Source of the DNA: Rhea pennata
Taxonomy: Eukaryota > Chordata > Aves > Rheiformes > Rheidae
DNA length: 64,000 nt
NCBI RefSeq assembly: GCF_028389875.1
Contig: NC_084672.1
Span: 1,013,501 to 1,077,500, forward strand
Direction of reading: 5' to 3'
The translations under genes were made by a program, and so were the position numbers. The notes under the pieces are model-generated. The model was given only the letters and a program-made list of their open reading frames with translations. It ran no database searches and was not told the DNA's origin. This document shows positions 53,401 to 64,000 of this stretch, piece by piece (the first letter of the stretch is position 1; every line of letters begins with the position of its first letter).

Positions 53401-56400
53401 ATGTCTGCCTCTACAAAAGAGGAAAGGCTTTTTTTTAAAAAGAGTTAAATGAATTAGAGAGTACAATTTCTAGTACTCTCTAATGAATTAGAGAGTAGAA
53501 TTTCTAGTGATTTTCAATCATTAACTAAAGCAACATCTTGATCCAAGCAAAGACATAATCCAAGGTGCAGAGAAGCCAAAATGCACCGTGGAACTCGGAG
53601 GAAGCCATAATTTTAATGTATATATATTTCCTTATGTATTCTCCTTCTGCTCAGGCTTTTACTAAAATAATCAGATTGGAGGCTATGATGATCATACACA
53701 GACCAATTCTGACACATTTACAACCTCAAAATCTTTATGTATTTATATTTGCAATTGTTTAAGTAGGAATTATCATCAATATTTTAGAGGTGAGGAACTG
53801 ATTTACTATAGTCAAAGTCTGCAGCAGAACAGAGGAGTAAATCCAGATGTCCCAAATACTTAGCTAGCTGTTTAAACATTGGGCCATAGCTGAGTGAGGC
53901 CAGCCTCCTACCTCGTGGGTTACTGGCAACCCCTCGACATCGCACAAGAAATTCAAACCAGGGATGAGCTTCATGCAATTCCTTGTTATCCAAAATAGGA
54001 CAGTTTGAAGCAGTTAAACTGGGAACAAGATGAGCAACAGCACAATGAAAATACAATACTTGTTCATAAAAACCACCATCCTCTGCCTCAGCAACGCTCA
54101 TTAAAAATAAAGAGCGTCTGACTTGGTGATATAGTAATTCATTTCATTTTCATGACAGAGTCAAATCGTATCATCTATCAATACAAGATGTACAGCTCCA
54201 ACTGACAGGCCATCTCTGGCAGTTCCCTTCCATAAGACTACATTTCTGTGCTTGCTTGCTTCTATAAATGAAAGTAGCAGTTTCCCAGGTTGACAACCCA
54301 AAACACTTCTCAAAGAGGCTCAATTCATAAAAAACATTCTTTGCATGGTCTGATTATTTTATGCAACTAGTTTAATTGATTTGTAGGCTTTCCCCTGTCC
54401 CACTTCTACCTTCTTACTCAATTGCACTGTTAGACTGGCATGAGAACTACGAAATTTTTTTTATTCTTTGAATGCAAAGTATACGCATTTCCAAAACTCA
54501 GTATTTCTTTCTCCTCTTCAAATCCCAACTAATCCTAATTTAGATGGAAATTAGAAATTCCTTTATTTGTCAATATATTGAGAATAAACCCATGCCTGTG
54601 CTCAAAAGACAGTTTCGGAAGAACAAGTTGGCTTAGCTCACTTAAGATTGCATTGGTTATATTGTTATACTGATTACACATATAATGGTTTCCTTTACTG
54701 CCTGACATGCAAATTCATCATGACAAAACAACAGGAATAAAGCTCCAAAATACAGCATGAAATTTAACACACTGCCCCAGCTTTTCATGAAATGACACTG
54801 CTGTGACCCAAGCGGTCTTTCTTGCCAAGTAGCAAGGTCCTCGGAAAAATTCTCCAGACAGTTACTAATGTTGTGTTTTACTATTTAAATTTGCATGTAA
54901 TCTGATGGATGGATGGATGGATAAATAAAGCATTCATACCTGTAATAGTCTAAGTAAGTGTATAACAGATACTGCAAATTATGTTCTAAACAGTGAAGAA
55001 CAAAACGAGTATGGAAGTCCAAACCACTTGTAGTACTGAATTTTGGGACAGGGTGAGGATTTTGCATTACTCCCCCAAGGTAAGACAATCTTTGAAGCAG
55101 AAGTTCAAAATCTTCTAACTCAGAAAGGACAAAAATTCCATTTCTATCAGAAAAAAGAAAAAGCATACATACAGTTAGGCAGCTATCTCTTTCTCAAGTT
55201 CTAAAATGTGGTTTTAGTTCAAAACTACAAAGAAGATCTTCTAAGGAATTCCATGTAAAATAGAAAATTAGTGTAACACAGGAAGGACACATACCTAGCT
55301 AGTTTGTTTAATATTTCATTTCTCATGAAGCCACTACATAACATGTTTTGGTCAATAATGTCTGGATTCAAAAGGGGCCAGTTAACTGGTCCATATGAAT
55401 TCTGCTGAGGCTCAGATTCTTCAATCCATGAACAAAGACTAAGCCAATCATGCTGGGCTGTCAGGTGCCTCCAAAGAACCTCAGGATTACAGGTCTTGAA
55501 TTCTGCATTAAAAAAAAAAAAAAAGAAAAACCACACAAGAAGAAGAAATCCTCACAAACACTATTTATGGAAATACTGACTTTTTTATACATGTATATAT
55601 TTTTAATGAGTTGGTATTTCCTTTTGCAAAGATGATGCTGAGATAGATATACTGTTACAGCTAGTTAAACATTTACTTTTGAAAAGCTAAATACAATATT
55701 ACCCTGTAACTAGCTTTACAAAACACAAGGGATTATCTCATTTACAACAAATAGCAACTCATTAGGTAAGTCTTTTTCAGCTAGTTCCGACCTCTTCTCT
55801 CCAGGAAAAACACAAATGGCTGTCAGAACACAACAGGACAAAATAGTTTGTTTCAGACTGAATCTGTAACTTACCATTTTCTCTGACAAAAAGTAAGTGA
55901 CCTATTGTGGTAGCACACAGCTTTTGTTGCATCAATGCCACTTCAACACAACTGCATTATACTACTTCAAAGACACTAAAGTTTTTAATTCACAATTTCT
56001 TAAACTCTTTAGTACTTAAGTACTTGCCTTCACGTGTTTTTCTGGGGAGAAGAATCATTTCCTGAATAAGCTCATCCCACCACTGAGCCCAGTTAAACAT
56101 CACTCTGAATTCTCTACTGTGAACCTGATGTTTATCACAATTCAGGAATGAGTCTAAAACAGCTGTATGTCTGGAAAGTTCTTGTTCCTTTCTCCAGTTC
56201 GTGAAACTGCAATGAAGTTTTCCATTAATACATATGTTACTACTCTTTAAGAAACAAGAAATGATGAAAGGATCAGTAAGTTCTGCTAGTTCCATTTTGA
56301 AGAGAGTTGTACAAGTGGTTGAGGGACTTACTTGAGCCAAGAATGTGAAAGCTCATATAAAAGCAATCAGCAAATAAAAATTTTTCCAAAACTGACATAT

Positions 56401-59400
56401 TAAATGTTAAGTATAATGACATTTTTACAGTTATTTAATTTTAAAAAGAAAACATTTGGTAAGAGATTTTTCTAAGTTGCATTATGTTGCAATATTATGG
56501 ATATCATATCAAAAAATAGAGCAAACATTCCACTGCAATACGTTTCACTTGATCAACAATTCTAACAATATCCTTAGTTATTAAAAATGCTCTATTTATC
56601 TTGGTAACATGAACAGAAAACCACCACTGCACTAACAATAGTAAGTCATGACTTAGTCTGGAAAGAACATGACAGCAATTACTACATTCATGAGAAAAGT
56701 CATCGGTTTTTATACTGACCTTTTATCTGCAAATGAAGTCCTACATGACAAACTACAGAAGACTACATTTGTTAGTGCAGTAAACCATATGGAACACAGA
56801 AGTCTGCATATTTAAAAGCCTATTAACTTTATTAGTTAATAATATAAATCTATAGATCACATTACCTGGAAAGAGATTGAATCTCTTTATTTTCTTGGAA
56901 GGATTCTGAGTAAAAGTTTTCAACTTGATGCACAAAGTCTATCATTTTCTTCTCTTTTTCAGAAAGATAATTTTCTTCTTGTAAAACTTTCACCTTTAAT
57001 TCAAATTAAAGTATTAGCTCTGATTAGAGGTTTTCTCTACTCATATATTAAAGTTGCAAATGATCCTGCAAGTGTGAAGAGTAATCAACTATAGGAAAAA
57101 ATACTGGATGCACTGAGGTCAATACATTTTTATTTAAATTTCAAGAGGGCCAAGATTTGATATTCTGTACAAGTAGACGAGAAGTAGATCAAAATCAAAA
57201 TACAAGAAATGACATTTTAACCATAGGCACGTCAACAATCTTTCTGCAGCTACATTTCATGGATGAAGAGACAAAAACATTTAGTCCCCATTCTGAAAAC
57301 GCGTTCAATACAATGTTTCTCTCTGAACCAAGAAGTTAAAACTTCAGTAACTTTCACAGAAACTTTCCAAAAGTTACAAGTTTTCAGTGCTGAGTACATC
57401 AGATAGACAAAAAAAAAGGCCTTTTTTAAACTTACCAACAAATCTCGTACACTTTTATTGACTGTGTAGAAACATATCTTATGCAGTTCTTCGTTTACAT
57501 CAAAACCCTAACAAAAAATAAGATATTAATTGTATGCAAACTATGCAAATGCAGCTGTACATTGACAGAATAAATGCATCTGCTTCCTTTCGAAAGCACA
57601 GAACCTTTTACAAGCATGTTTATGATGCTTGCTTCACCACATGGAAAAGATTAAGTTCAGTACTGCCTTTACTCATACCTGAATAAAACTGCTAGAGATA
57701 ATGTAATTACCCATCGATCCATGTGATCTCACCAGCAAGCTTGCATATAAAACTTGTATCCATCCTTTGCTACCTAACTTGTCAGAATCATCTTTACACT
57801 TCGCTGGTCATGACATCAGTCAACATACATTCATCAATGTGCCTTCATGATATGTGAATATCATTAATCAAACTAGTTCTTAAAAACACATTAATTTTAA
57901 CTGTACAAAATACATTTCACAGAATTATAACATCAGTAAGAAAGCTAAGACTCCCCCCACACACACTTAGCATTCACTTATTTCATTTGTCATGAAGTGT
58001 TTAGATTTATCAGCATGCTAACTGAACAGCTCTCACCATGTTTCTTAAAAGTTCTGAGGCTTCTCTGGAATTATCCTTCAGAAGACGGTCATAGACCAGA
58101 TTTAAACCTGTCTGAATAAATTCCTGAATATTTTGAGCAGGATGCTGACGCATATGGAAGAAGGTCTGGGCCTCTGGTACTTTGTTGCTTAAAATGGCAT
58201 CAGCAATGACTTCCTAGAAGAGAAAAATATTTCTAGAACAAATTGATCCTATTAATCTACAATGTTACCATCTTTATGTTCCCTATTTTGACTTTTTCCC
58301 AACAGTTTGAAAATGTTTTCACATTAATCATTTCCCTGAATACATTTCAAAATAATACTTGAAAATTAATTATTCATTTTTACCTCTGTTGTTAGTTTCT
58401 CCCACATTTGACTTTCCTCTATTATGGGCATGTCCTCCTCAAGATCACTTCCTATGTGTATGGTATTTGTCTGCAGTCGAGGAAGCTTGATTATAAATGT
58501 TCTAAGGTCAATAATGTAATCTGATAAAATATTTGCAGCCTTCTGCAGGTATTCATCAAGCTCTGTCGAGAACATCCAAGATATCAGATTATTAACAATA
58601 CAGCATTCTTGCTGCTTATCAGTGTTGAATGCATTCTCCCTACTCTAATAAACTAAACACACCTCAGAGGAAAGAAGACATTAGCTCTGAATAGGTACTG
58701 ATACTGACTGCTACTGCTGGGATACAGTCACAATCCTACCAGTGCTTCAGAGGTTCACCTGTCTTCACTGAACTGTTTGCCCCTTCAGGAACTAGCAGAT
58801 GACAACTGTAATTTTTAGTCAATCCAACCAATTTTAAGTCAGATGAGTCCTCTTAAAAACGCAGGGGCATTCTACCATATCATTCACATAGTAAGCAGCA
58901 AAGACCATTAAAAATCACATAGAGAAAATGCTTATTAAAGGAAGAATAAATGGCCTGTATTTTTTACTGTCACAAGAAATCAGTTCTGCTTTAAGATGTG
59001 TAGTCTCCTGGCCCACAGACTTAAAAGTACCACTGAGACAGCCATGCAGACCCAAAAAGCAGTAAAGTACATCGGACATGTCACCCTGCTCCCCAATAGC
59101 TCTCTCTAGCAAAACAAAGACTGAGAGCTTTAGAAACTGAAAGATAACCTCAAGGGCAGGACACTGAGAAAGTTTTTCAGAAAGGAAAAGACAGGGAAAA
59201 TGCCAGTCAGTTGCCCTCTGGAATTCTGTTATTTTAAAACTTGGTATTCCAACTTTTACTCTATCTTGAGCCTTTTAGCCGTAGTTCAAAGAGCAACATT
59301 TCAGCAGTAGAAATAGTTTAAGTAGTCATTCACTCCCACATCCTTCCTACAAACCCTGTCACAGATGCTTGTTCTTGCTTCTGTAACACCCATTGCCTTA

Positions 59401-62400
59401 TATGGTGAATCAGAATGGGAGGTGATCCAGATAAAAAATAAGTAATCTGGTAGGCTATTTTACATCTGTATCAGTTTCTTAAACTGCTTTATTCCCTTCC
59501 ACAGGCATAGAAATACTTGTGAGAGTTCAAGTAGTAACACTGAGAAAAGAACGAGCAGCTGATGACTAAGTTCAAACCATTTAACTGCACTACTATCAAG
59601 CATCCAGTGACAGCCTTAAAGTCCAATTCTCTCAGTGTTATGCATCCAGAAGTCCCACTATGACTATACACACAGTCTGATCTGAAAGCCTGATCAAGAG
59701 GCTTATTTATATCATAGTTGTTCAGCCTAATGCACATACTGTATTCAGATTAATTTCTCATGTTTCCCCCCTAAATAACATCTTTCATTCGCTTAACACT
59801 AGCCCAAGTTTTTTTGTTAATTCTAACCAAATTCAGGCTTTCAATCTAAAAATTAGTTCTTAATCCAACTAAACAATGACATATTACATTACTATTACGA
59901 TTCCAAATTAGTAATCTTACCCTCTGTATGCAAAAAAATCTCTTCAAGTTGTTTGTTAAGGAAAGTCAATGTGAGGTTTAGCAGCTGCTCAGAAAAGTGT
60001 TTACTTTGAGTCTCCAAGTTATTTTCTCTGATTGCTGAGCAAAGTAAATTTAAGGCTGGCCTCAGCTCTTCCAAATCTGTAATATTTAAACAAAAAGGTT
60101 AAAACACCTATATTCTACTATATAACAGATTACTTCACAAAAATTTAAATTAGAACTCATGAAGTTATGCAACTAAAATCTCAGAAGATCTGTCAAAAAA
60201 TATGGGTAACATTTTTGGGTTTTTTGCCTTCACATCAAATGCTTAGAACACTGATGTCAGTGTTAGAACACAGCCCCAAAACACATCTCATGCACCATTT
60301 TTCTCATTTTACAGGAGCAGAAAAGCCACAATATAGCATCATCCAAACATACAAGAGAACAGGCAAGTCAATATGCTATTATGCTATTACAAAAAAAAAA
60401 AAAAAAAACATAGAAAGGTAAAGAAAGGTAGTTACATTTAAACTTCAATGTAGCTTAAAGTATTTTACTTACTTTTCAGGAACAACTGGGATGCAGTATC
60501 AGTAGACTGTTCAGGTCCAGAACAGGATGTAGAAAGACTGAAAAGACTTTCTTTGCTTTTTAAAAACAAGTCTACTGTGTCTAGCTGACGGTTCTCCAAA
60601 CCAGCCTAGACAAATATACAGCAATAGTATTATATAAACATTCTAAAAAGGTATATACTACACTTATTGCTGATGTTTTTACTTCATATTCAGTGACAGA
60701 GTATACATGCAGAAAAACAAAGAAATTTAAACTGTGTGCATAATAACTGCAGCTTAAATCAACAAATTTATTGGTAAAATACCTGCCATGTTCCATTGAT
60801 AGGTTTTGCAGACAACCTCACCCCTATATCTTTAAAGAGACAATGTTAATTCAGCAATTTATTGGAGTTTTCTCAGGGATGTAAAACAAATAGTGCAAGA
60901 AACATGCCTTTGAATATGCTTTCATCAGCTTAAAATTGCTATGGAAAAACTCCCTGTCAAATCTACTTTCCAACCCACCCTTAAGCCTCCTCCCCCAAAA
61001 CTCCAACTAATGTCTTCCTCTTCATTCTCTCTCCCTCCAAACATGACTGGAAACATACACTGGCAGATTAATGAATGATCGTATGGTCAGACTGTTGTAG
61101 GGTCCCATGGTTCTGGAACAATATTTTTTAAAAATAGGATCTCTGTCATCTAACAGTAGAATTAGACTCCTGAAAAAGTCCAGATGCACAAGATGATCTG
61201 CTTTGTTGACAGGTACATCAAAAATATTTTATCACCTACTAGTAAGGGACATGAACAACTTTCAGATGCTTTAAGTTCTTCTCCTGATTTTATAAGAGGG
61301 ATATGATAAAAACCAAAAATCTAGTTCCAGTAATTTAATATTTGATATTTTACAAGAGAGAAAGTGCTACAAAAATTGGTAAAAATGCTTCCAGAGCCAA
61401 TCAAGAGGGGGTTTTGTGTACTGCTTACTTAAAAAACATCTTTTTATGCATGTTAAGAGAAGAAATGCAGCAGCAAAGTTAAGTTACTTGGTTTAGGTTA
61501 CTTGGGTTTTTTTTATTTTCTATTTATAGTAACTAAAACACTACTTTTTTCCCTTAGGTTACAGAGACATACTCTTTGTTGCGTCTAAAACATCGCTAAA
61601 TTACTTTCATTACTTTAAAAATGTATTTTTGTTATCTGCAAGACATGAATCAAATTTGGTTACCTCCAGCGCATGTATAGGAATCGAACATCGTCCCCAT
61701 CCATTGAGATGACAAACAGCATCTACAACTCCAGCACTGCCATAGATCATCAATCTATTCAAGAACTCTTCTTGAGTTAAACTGAAGAGAATTAAGGAGA
61801 AACCATGCTCTAAATAAAAGAATCAAATGATAATTAACATTACATAACAAAACCAGCAATATTTATATCACAGAATCACAGAATGGTTGAGGTTGGAAGG
61901 GACCTCTGGAGATCATCTAGTCCAACTGCTCTGCTCAAGCAGGGTCACCTAGACCGTATTAGACAGGATTGCATACAGGCAGGTTTTGAACATCTCCAGA
62001 GAAGGAGACTCTACCACCTCGCTGGGCAGCTTGTTCCAATGCTCTGTCACTCTCACTGTAAAGAAGTTCTTCCTCATATTCAGGCAGAACTTCCTGTGTT
62101 TCAGTTTGTGCCCGTTGCCTCTTGTTCTGTTGCTTGACACCACTGAAAAGAGTCTGGCCCCATCCCTTTGACATCCTTCCTTAAGGTATTTGTGGACATT
62201 GATATCTGCTGCCTCTCTTTCAAAATGATGATGCTAAGCTGCAGATGATCCATTTAGATTTCACCTCAGCAAGAATGAATCACAAATTATCACAAACAGC
62301 TGTGAGACAAATGGGAAAGAATGGCACTACAAACAAAAACGTTTTTAACCGGAGCCTACATGAGAACAATCGTAACAAATCTCACCTGTCAGAAGTAAAC

Positions 62401-63662
62401 ATAATGGTGCTTCACTACAATCCACAAAAACACAATTTTTGCCGAAGTGGTAATACGTCACATCTTGTGATTCTAAATTCCAGGCAGCAACAGTCAATTC
62501 TTTGTCACTTGTTAATACTACAAATAGCGCTTTAAATGCAGTCACAGATTTACACTCCAATTTCATCATTTCTTGTGATCCTTCAAGAGGTATTTGTTTC
62601 CACTGCTGTCTTCCATCACTGATATCTGAACCATCATTTTGCAATTGTTTGGAAAGGACACAGGTAACATCCTCTGGAACAATGGCCATGGCGTTCTCAG
62701 AACTTTCATAGATTACAGAATCATGATATTCAACATGGGGAAAATACTGGTACCAAGGCAAATGGCCATACACCAAATTTGGATAATCGGGTTTTCTTTT
62801 CCTTATGACATTACACAGTGAGGCTAAGTGTGCCTTCCAGGACCTGGCATGAAGAAAAAGGTTATCTATAATACCAGTTGTTATGCCAAGAGAAACAAAG
62901 AGATCAACTTTTAAAGTTTATCAGTCAAATAATATACATTTAGATTTGAACTAAATGATCATAACTGCATTAGCTGATAAAGTCCAGTAAGTTTAGTATT
63001 TTTACCGGAAGCTTTTTCTTTTCCTCACAGAAAATTACATCAAATTAAAAAAAAACTACTTTTAGAATGAAATAAATTCACAGGACTGAATAGTTACTGC
63101 CTTTACTTGAAGTCATAATTAGTAAACTTTATTAGTATGAATACCTCCATTACTAAAGTTCATAACATAGTTGAAACGTTTTATATGAACACAAAGTAAT
63201 TTGAAGTCTGTGTGTACTCATCTGTATTAAACACGCATCAAACCATAAAGAACTTAAAATACAAAAATCTGTCAATACTGGCTCAAACTCATGCCCATGC
63301 AGCAAACAGCAATTGCTATTCGGAAGCTGTTCAGTGACATATGTGAAGTTGCTTTTGTCTGTCTCTTAAAGCCTAAAATTCATAAAAGATTTAAAGCAAG
63401 ATGAACTTTCACACACCTGATTTCACTTGCAACAACTACAATTATAAAAATTCAGTAGTTTAGTGATCACTGTTCTATAGGAGGCAAAAATCAGCCCATC
63501 TTAGAAGGCATTTTCATGATGTACCTGTCTGTCCGGAAAGACAATGTCATAAGCTCCATACTATAATCAGAACTAGCAAGGTCATCCTCATCAAGTCCTT
63601 CAGGTGGCCTCACGGGAAGATTTTCAGGATCTCTCTTACAGAGCAAATGTTCAGGGAACTGT
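32473..63662 (-). CDS. SPG11: Spatacsin, exons for the C-terminal ~88% (5' end outside window)
   Basis: Thirty-six exons join in one frame (2152 codons before the stop; human protein about 2443 aa). In transcript order: 63525-63662, 62386-62843, 61664-61809, 60473-60605, 59921-60076, 58384-58562, 58037-58213, 57436-57507, 56866-56993, 56028-56206, 55295-55502, 54940-55143, 53912-54018, 52935-53080, 51944-52105, 51110-51176, 50454-50619, 49372-49577, 48490-48598, 47763-47922, 46327-46584, 45894-46094, 45467-45574, 44140-44302, 43516-43730, 42431-43175, 41456-41598, 39874-40072, 38688-38825, 37295-37428, 36442-36549, 35686-35854, 34727-34815, 34037-34192, 33076-33227 and 32473-32653 (stop TAG). 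Spatacsin works with spastizin and AP-5 at late endosomes/lysosomes in autophagic lysosome reformation; human loss causes hereditary spastic paraplegia 11. Recognisable blocks are [144 protein letters not shown], and the conserved Spatacsin_C region with [36 protein letters not shown] and [12 protein letters not shown]. The helical solenoid character is family knowledge. All introns are GT-AG except one GC-AG after 56028. The frame is intact, so the gene looks functional. Confidence 0.97.
36791..36811. repeat. Poly(T) tract in SPG11 intron
   Basis: Twenty-one consecutive T after CTTCTTC, inside the intron 36550-37294. It reads as poly(A) on the SPG11 strand. Confidence 0.9.
38843..38861. repeat. 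(GA)n microsatellite forming the SPG11 acceptor pyrimidine tract
   Basis: GAGAGAGAGAGCGAGAGAG on plus is an uninterrupted CT tract on the SPG11 strand. It starts 18 nt upstream of the exon whose first base is 38825, so it very probably serves as that exon's polypyrimidine tract. Confidence 0.75.
38874..38975. repeat. 51-bp perfect tandem duplication in SPG11 intron
   Basis: Two consecutive identical 51-bp copies (38874-38924 and 38925-38975), with three more matching bases of a third start. On the SPG11 strand the array lies about 48 nt upstream of an acceptor, so the branch-point zone may be duplicated. The perfect identity implies a recent event or an assembly artefact. Confidence 0.95.
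47038..47460 (-). mobile_element. CR1 LINE, 3' fragment (intronic in SPG11)
   Basis: 5'-truncated copy of an avian CR1 element. The plus strand starts with the reverse complement of the 3' terminus (CACAGAATC..., then GGTTGGAAGGGACCTCTGGA and GATCATCTAGTCCAACTGCC). Reading the minus strand upstream gives the end of the CR1 ORF2 protein; the matching open frame at 47112-47363 contains [20 protein letters not shown] and [16 protein letters not shown]. The element lies in the intron 46585-47762, in the same orientation as SPG11. It extends further 5' than the second copy at 61869. The right boundary is approximate. Confidence 0.92.
53448..53506. repeat. 34-bp-period near-perfect duplication with internal palindrome
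   Basis: The unit AATGAATTAGAGAGTA(C/G)AAT... occurs at 53448 and again at 53482 with one substitution. Between them AGAGAGTAC and GTACTCTCT are inverted repeats able to form a 9-bp stem. It lies in the SPG11 intron 53081-53911. Confidence 0.8.
54904..54922. repeat. (GATG)n microsatellite
   Basis: Four to five GATG units just downstream of the SPG11 exon 54940-55143 (on the minus strand), 18 nt past the donor. Confidence 0.85.
56021..56027 (-). other. SPG11: GC 5' splice site of SPG11
   Basis: On the minus strand the exon ends ...CGTGAAG followed by GCAAGTA. The last exon base plus the first two bases of the next exon (55502) make GAA. The frame holds on both sides, and no in-frame GT is available nearby. 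AG/GCAAGT is the known consensus of GC-AG introns, so this is a natural U2-type variant rather than a break. Confidence 0.85.
60391..60408. repeat. Poly(A) tract in SPG11 intron
   Basis: Eighteen consecutive A preceded by a short ATGCTATT duplication, in the intron 60077-60472. Confidence 0.9.
61869..62205 (-). mobile_element. CR1 LINE, 3' fragment (intronic in SPG11)
   Basis: A second 5'-truncated CR1 copy of the same subtype, beginning CACAGAATCACAGAATGG on plus (reverse complement of the octamer-repeat 3' terminus). The minus-strand frame at 61949-62143 contains [20 protein letters not shown] and [16 protein letters not shown], the C-terminal end of CR1 ORF2. It sits 59 bp upstream (plus coordinates above) of the exon 61664-61809 on the SPG11 strand, in sense orientation. 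Confidence 0.93.
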
Positions 63663-64000
63663 CTGTAAAGAAATACTAAAAATCAGTTTTCACTTGCCTC
63701 ATGATTTAAGCTTTTTTTTTTTTTTCATATTTAACCACTCCACCAGCAAAGCTACAACTGAAATTGGAAACAAATCCAAAACTGGAGCTATCATAGAGAA
63801 GCAGTTTTCTCTCAGAATAATGTATTTCACATAAATGTCCACATAAGCTATCAAAACCTGATGTTACTCCCTTTGAGGTGGACAACCTCCAAATTACAAT
63901 CGAGGCTTATTTTGTCAAGCAGAATTAGTAAAGCTGTAACAGAACAGTTTAACAATCTCGTGCTCTATAGTACTTGCGAAAGGGTGTACCATTGCCAGTA
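63663..64000 (-). other. SPG11: SPG11 intron, window edge
   Basis: No exon was recognised between the most upstream exon found (first base 63662) and the window end. It contains a T-rich tract at about 63712-63725. The remaining 5' exons (about four, by comparison with the 40-exon human gene) and the promoter lie beyond. Confidence 0.7.

Noticed and set aside
61664-61781. Shorter form of the SPG11 exon using CTTCAG/T at 61782
   Set aside because: It gives a stop after joining to the preceding exon (phase 1 + T TAA). The acceptor at 61810 (TTTAG/AGCATGG) keeps the frame and encodes a sensible [16 protein letters not shown] junction.
62860-62865. Alternative acceptor for the SPG11 exon 62386-62843 (TATTATAG before ATAACC)
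   Set aside because: I first tried this to fix the phase. Rereading the upstream exon end (...ACAGACAG/gtac) gives phase 2, and the acceptor at 62844 then fits exactly and restores the FRTDRSWKAHL sequence.
1-64000. CRISPR arrays, operons, prophage or bacterial-type defence systems
   Set aside because: Introns, CpG island, CR1 elements and vertebrate gene content show this is animal nuclear DNA. No regularly spaced direct repeats with spacers were seen.
1-64000. tRNA, rRNA, snRNA or mitochondrial insertions
   Set aside because: None recognised on either strand by eye. A covariance-model scan would be needed to exclude small divergent ones.

Overview
This is a vertebrate nuclear window, almost certainly from a bird. 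Three interrupted protein-coding genes with canonical splice sites can be read. They lie in the order CTDSPL2 (+), EIF3J (+), SPG11 (-), which is the order on human chromosome 15q. Interspersed repeats are sparse. The only two clear ones are 3' ends of CR1 non-LTR retrotransposons, the dominant avian family. The species cannot be told from the sequence.

Layout: 1-8640 holds the last five coding exons of CTDSPL2 (FCP/SCP-type phosphatase C-terminus) and its AT-rich 3' UTR. 8641-19070 is about 10 kb of intergenic DNA without a recognised gene, with a few odd segments. 19080-20080 is a GC-rich CpG island with a 33/36-bp minisatellite, Sp1 boxes and the start of EIF3J. EIF3J is complete in eight coding exons (19492-29596, 251 aa) and ends at a polyadenylation signal at 30474. 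About 0.7-1.8 kb of intergenic DNA follows, depending on which SPG11 poly(A) site is used. The genes then meet tail to tail: SPG11 runs on the minus strand from its stop codon at 32473 to the window edge. Thirty-six coding exons were joined by hand and keep one open frame of 2152 codons to the C-terminus. The human gene has 40 exons, so about four 5' exons lie beyond the window.

The genes share no pathway: nuclear/Smad-type phosphatase, translation initiation, and lysosome/autophagy. They are ordinary housekeeping neighbours held together by conserved synteny. I found no previously undescribed multi-gene system. The observations most worth a second look are the YY1-motif minisatellite that encodes its own upstream ORF ahead of EIF3J, a CpG-rich hairpin-bearing island inside a CTDSPL2 intron, a coding-like fossil near 14.5-15.0 kb, and SPG11 splice-site peculiarities (one GC donor, tandem acceptors, and a 51-bp duplication next to an acceptor).
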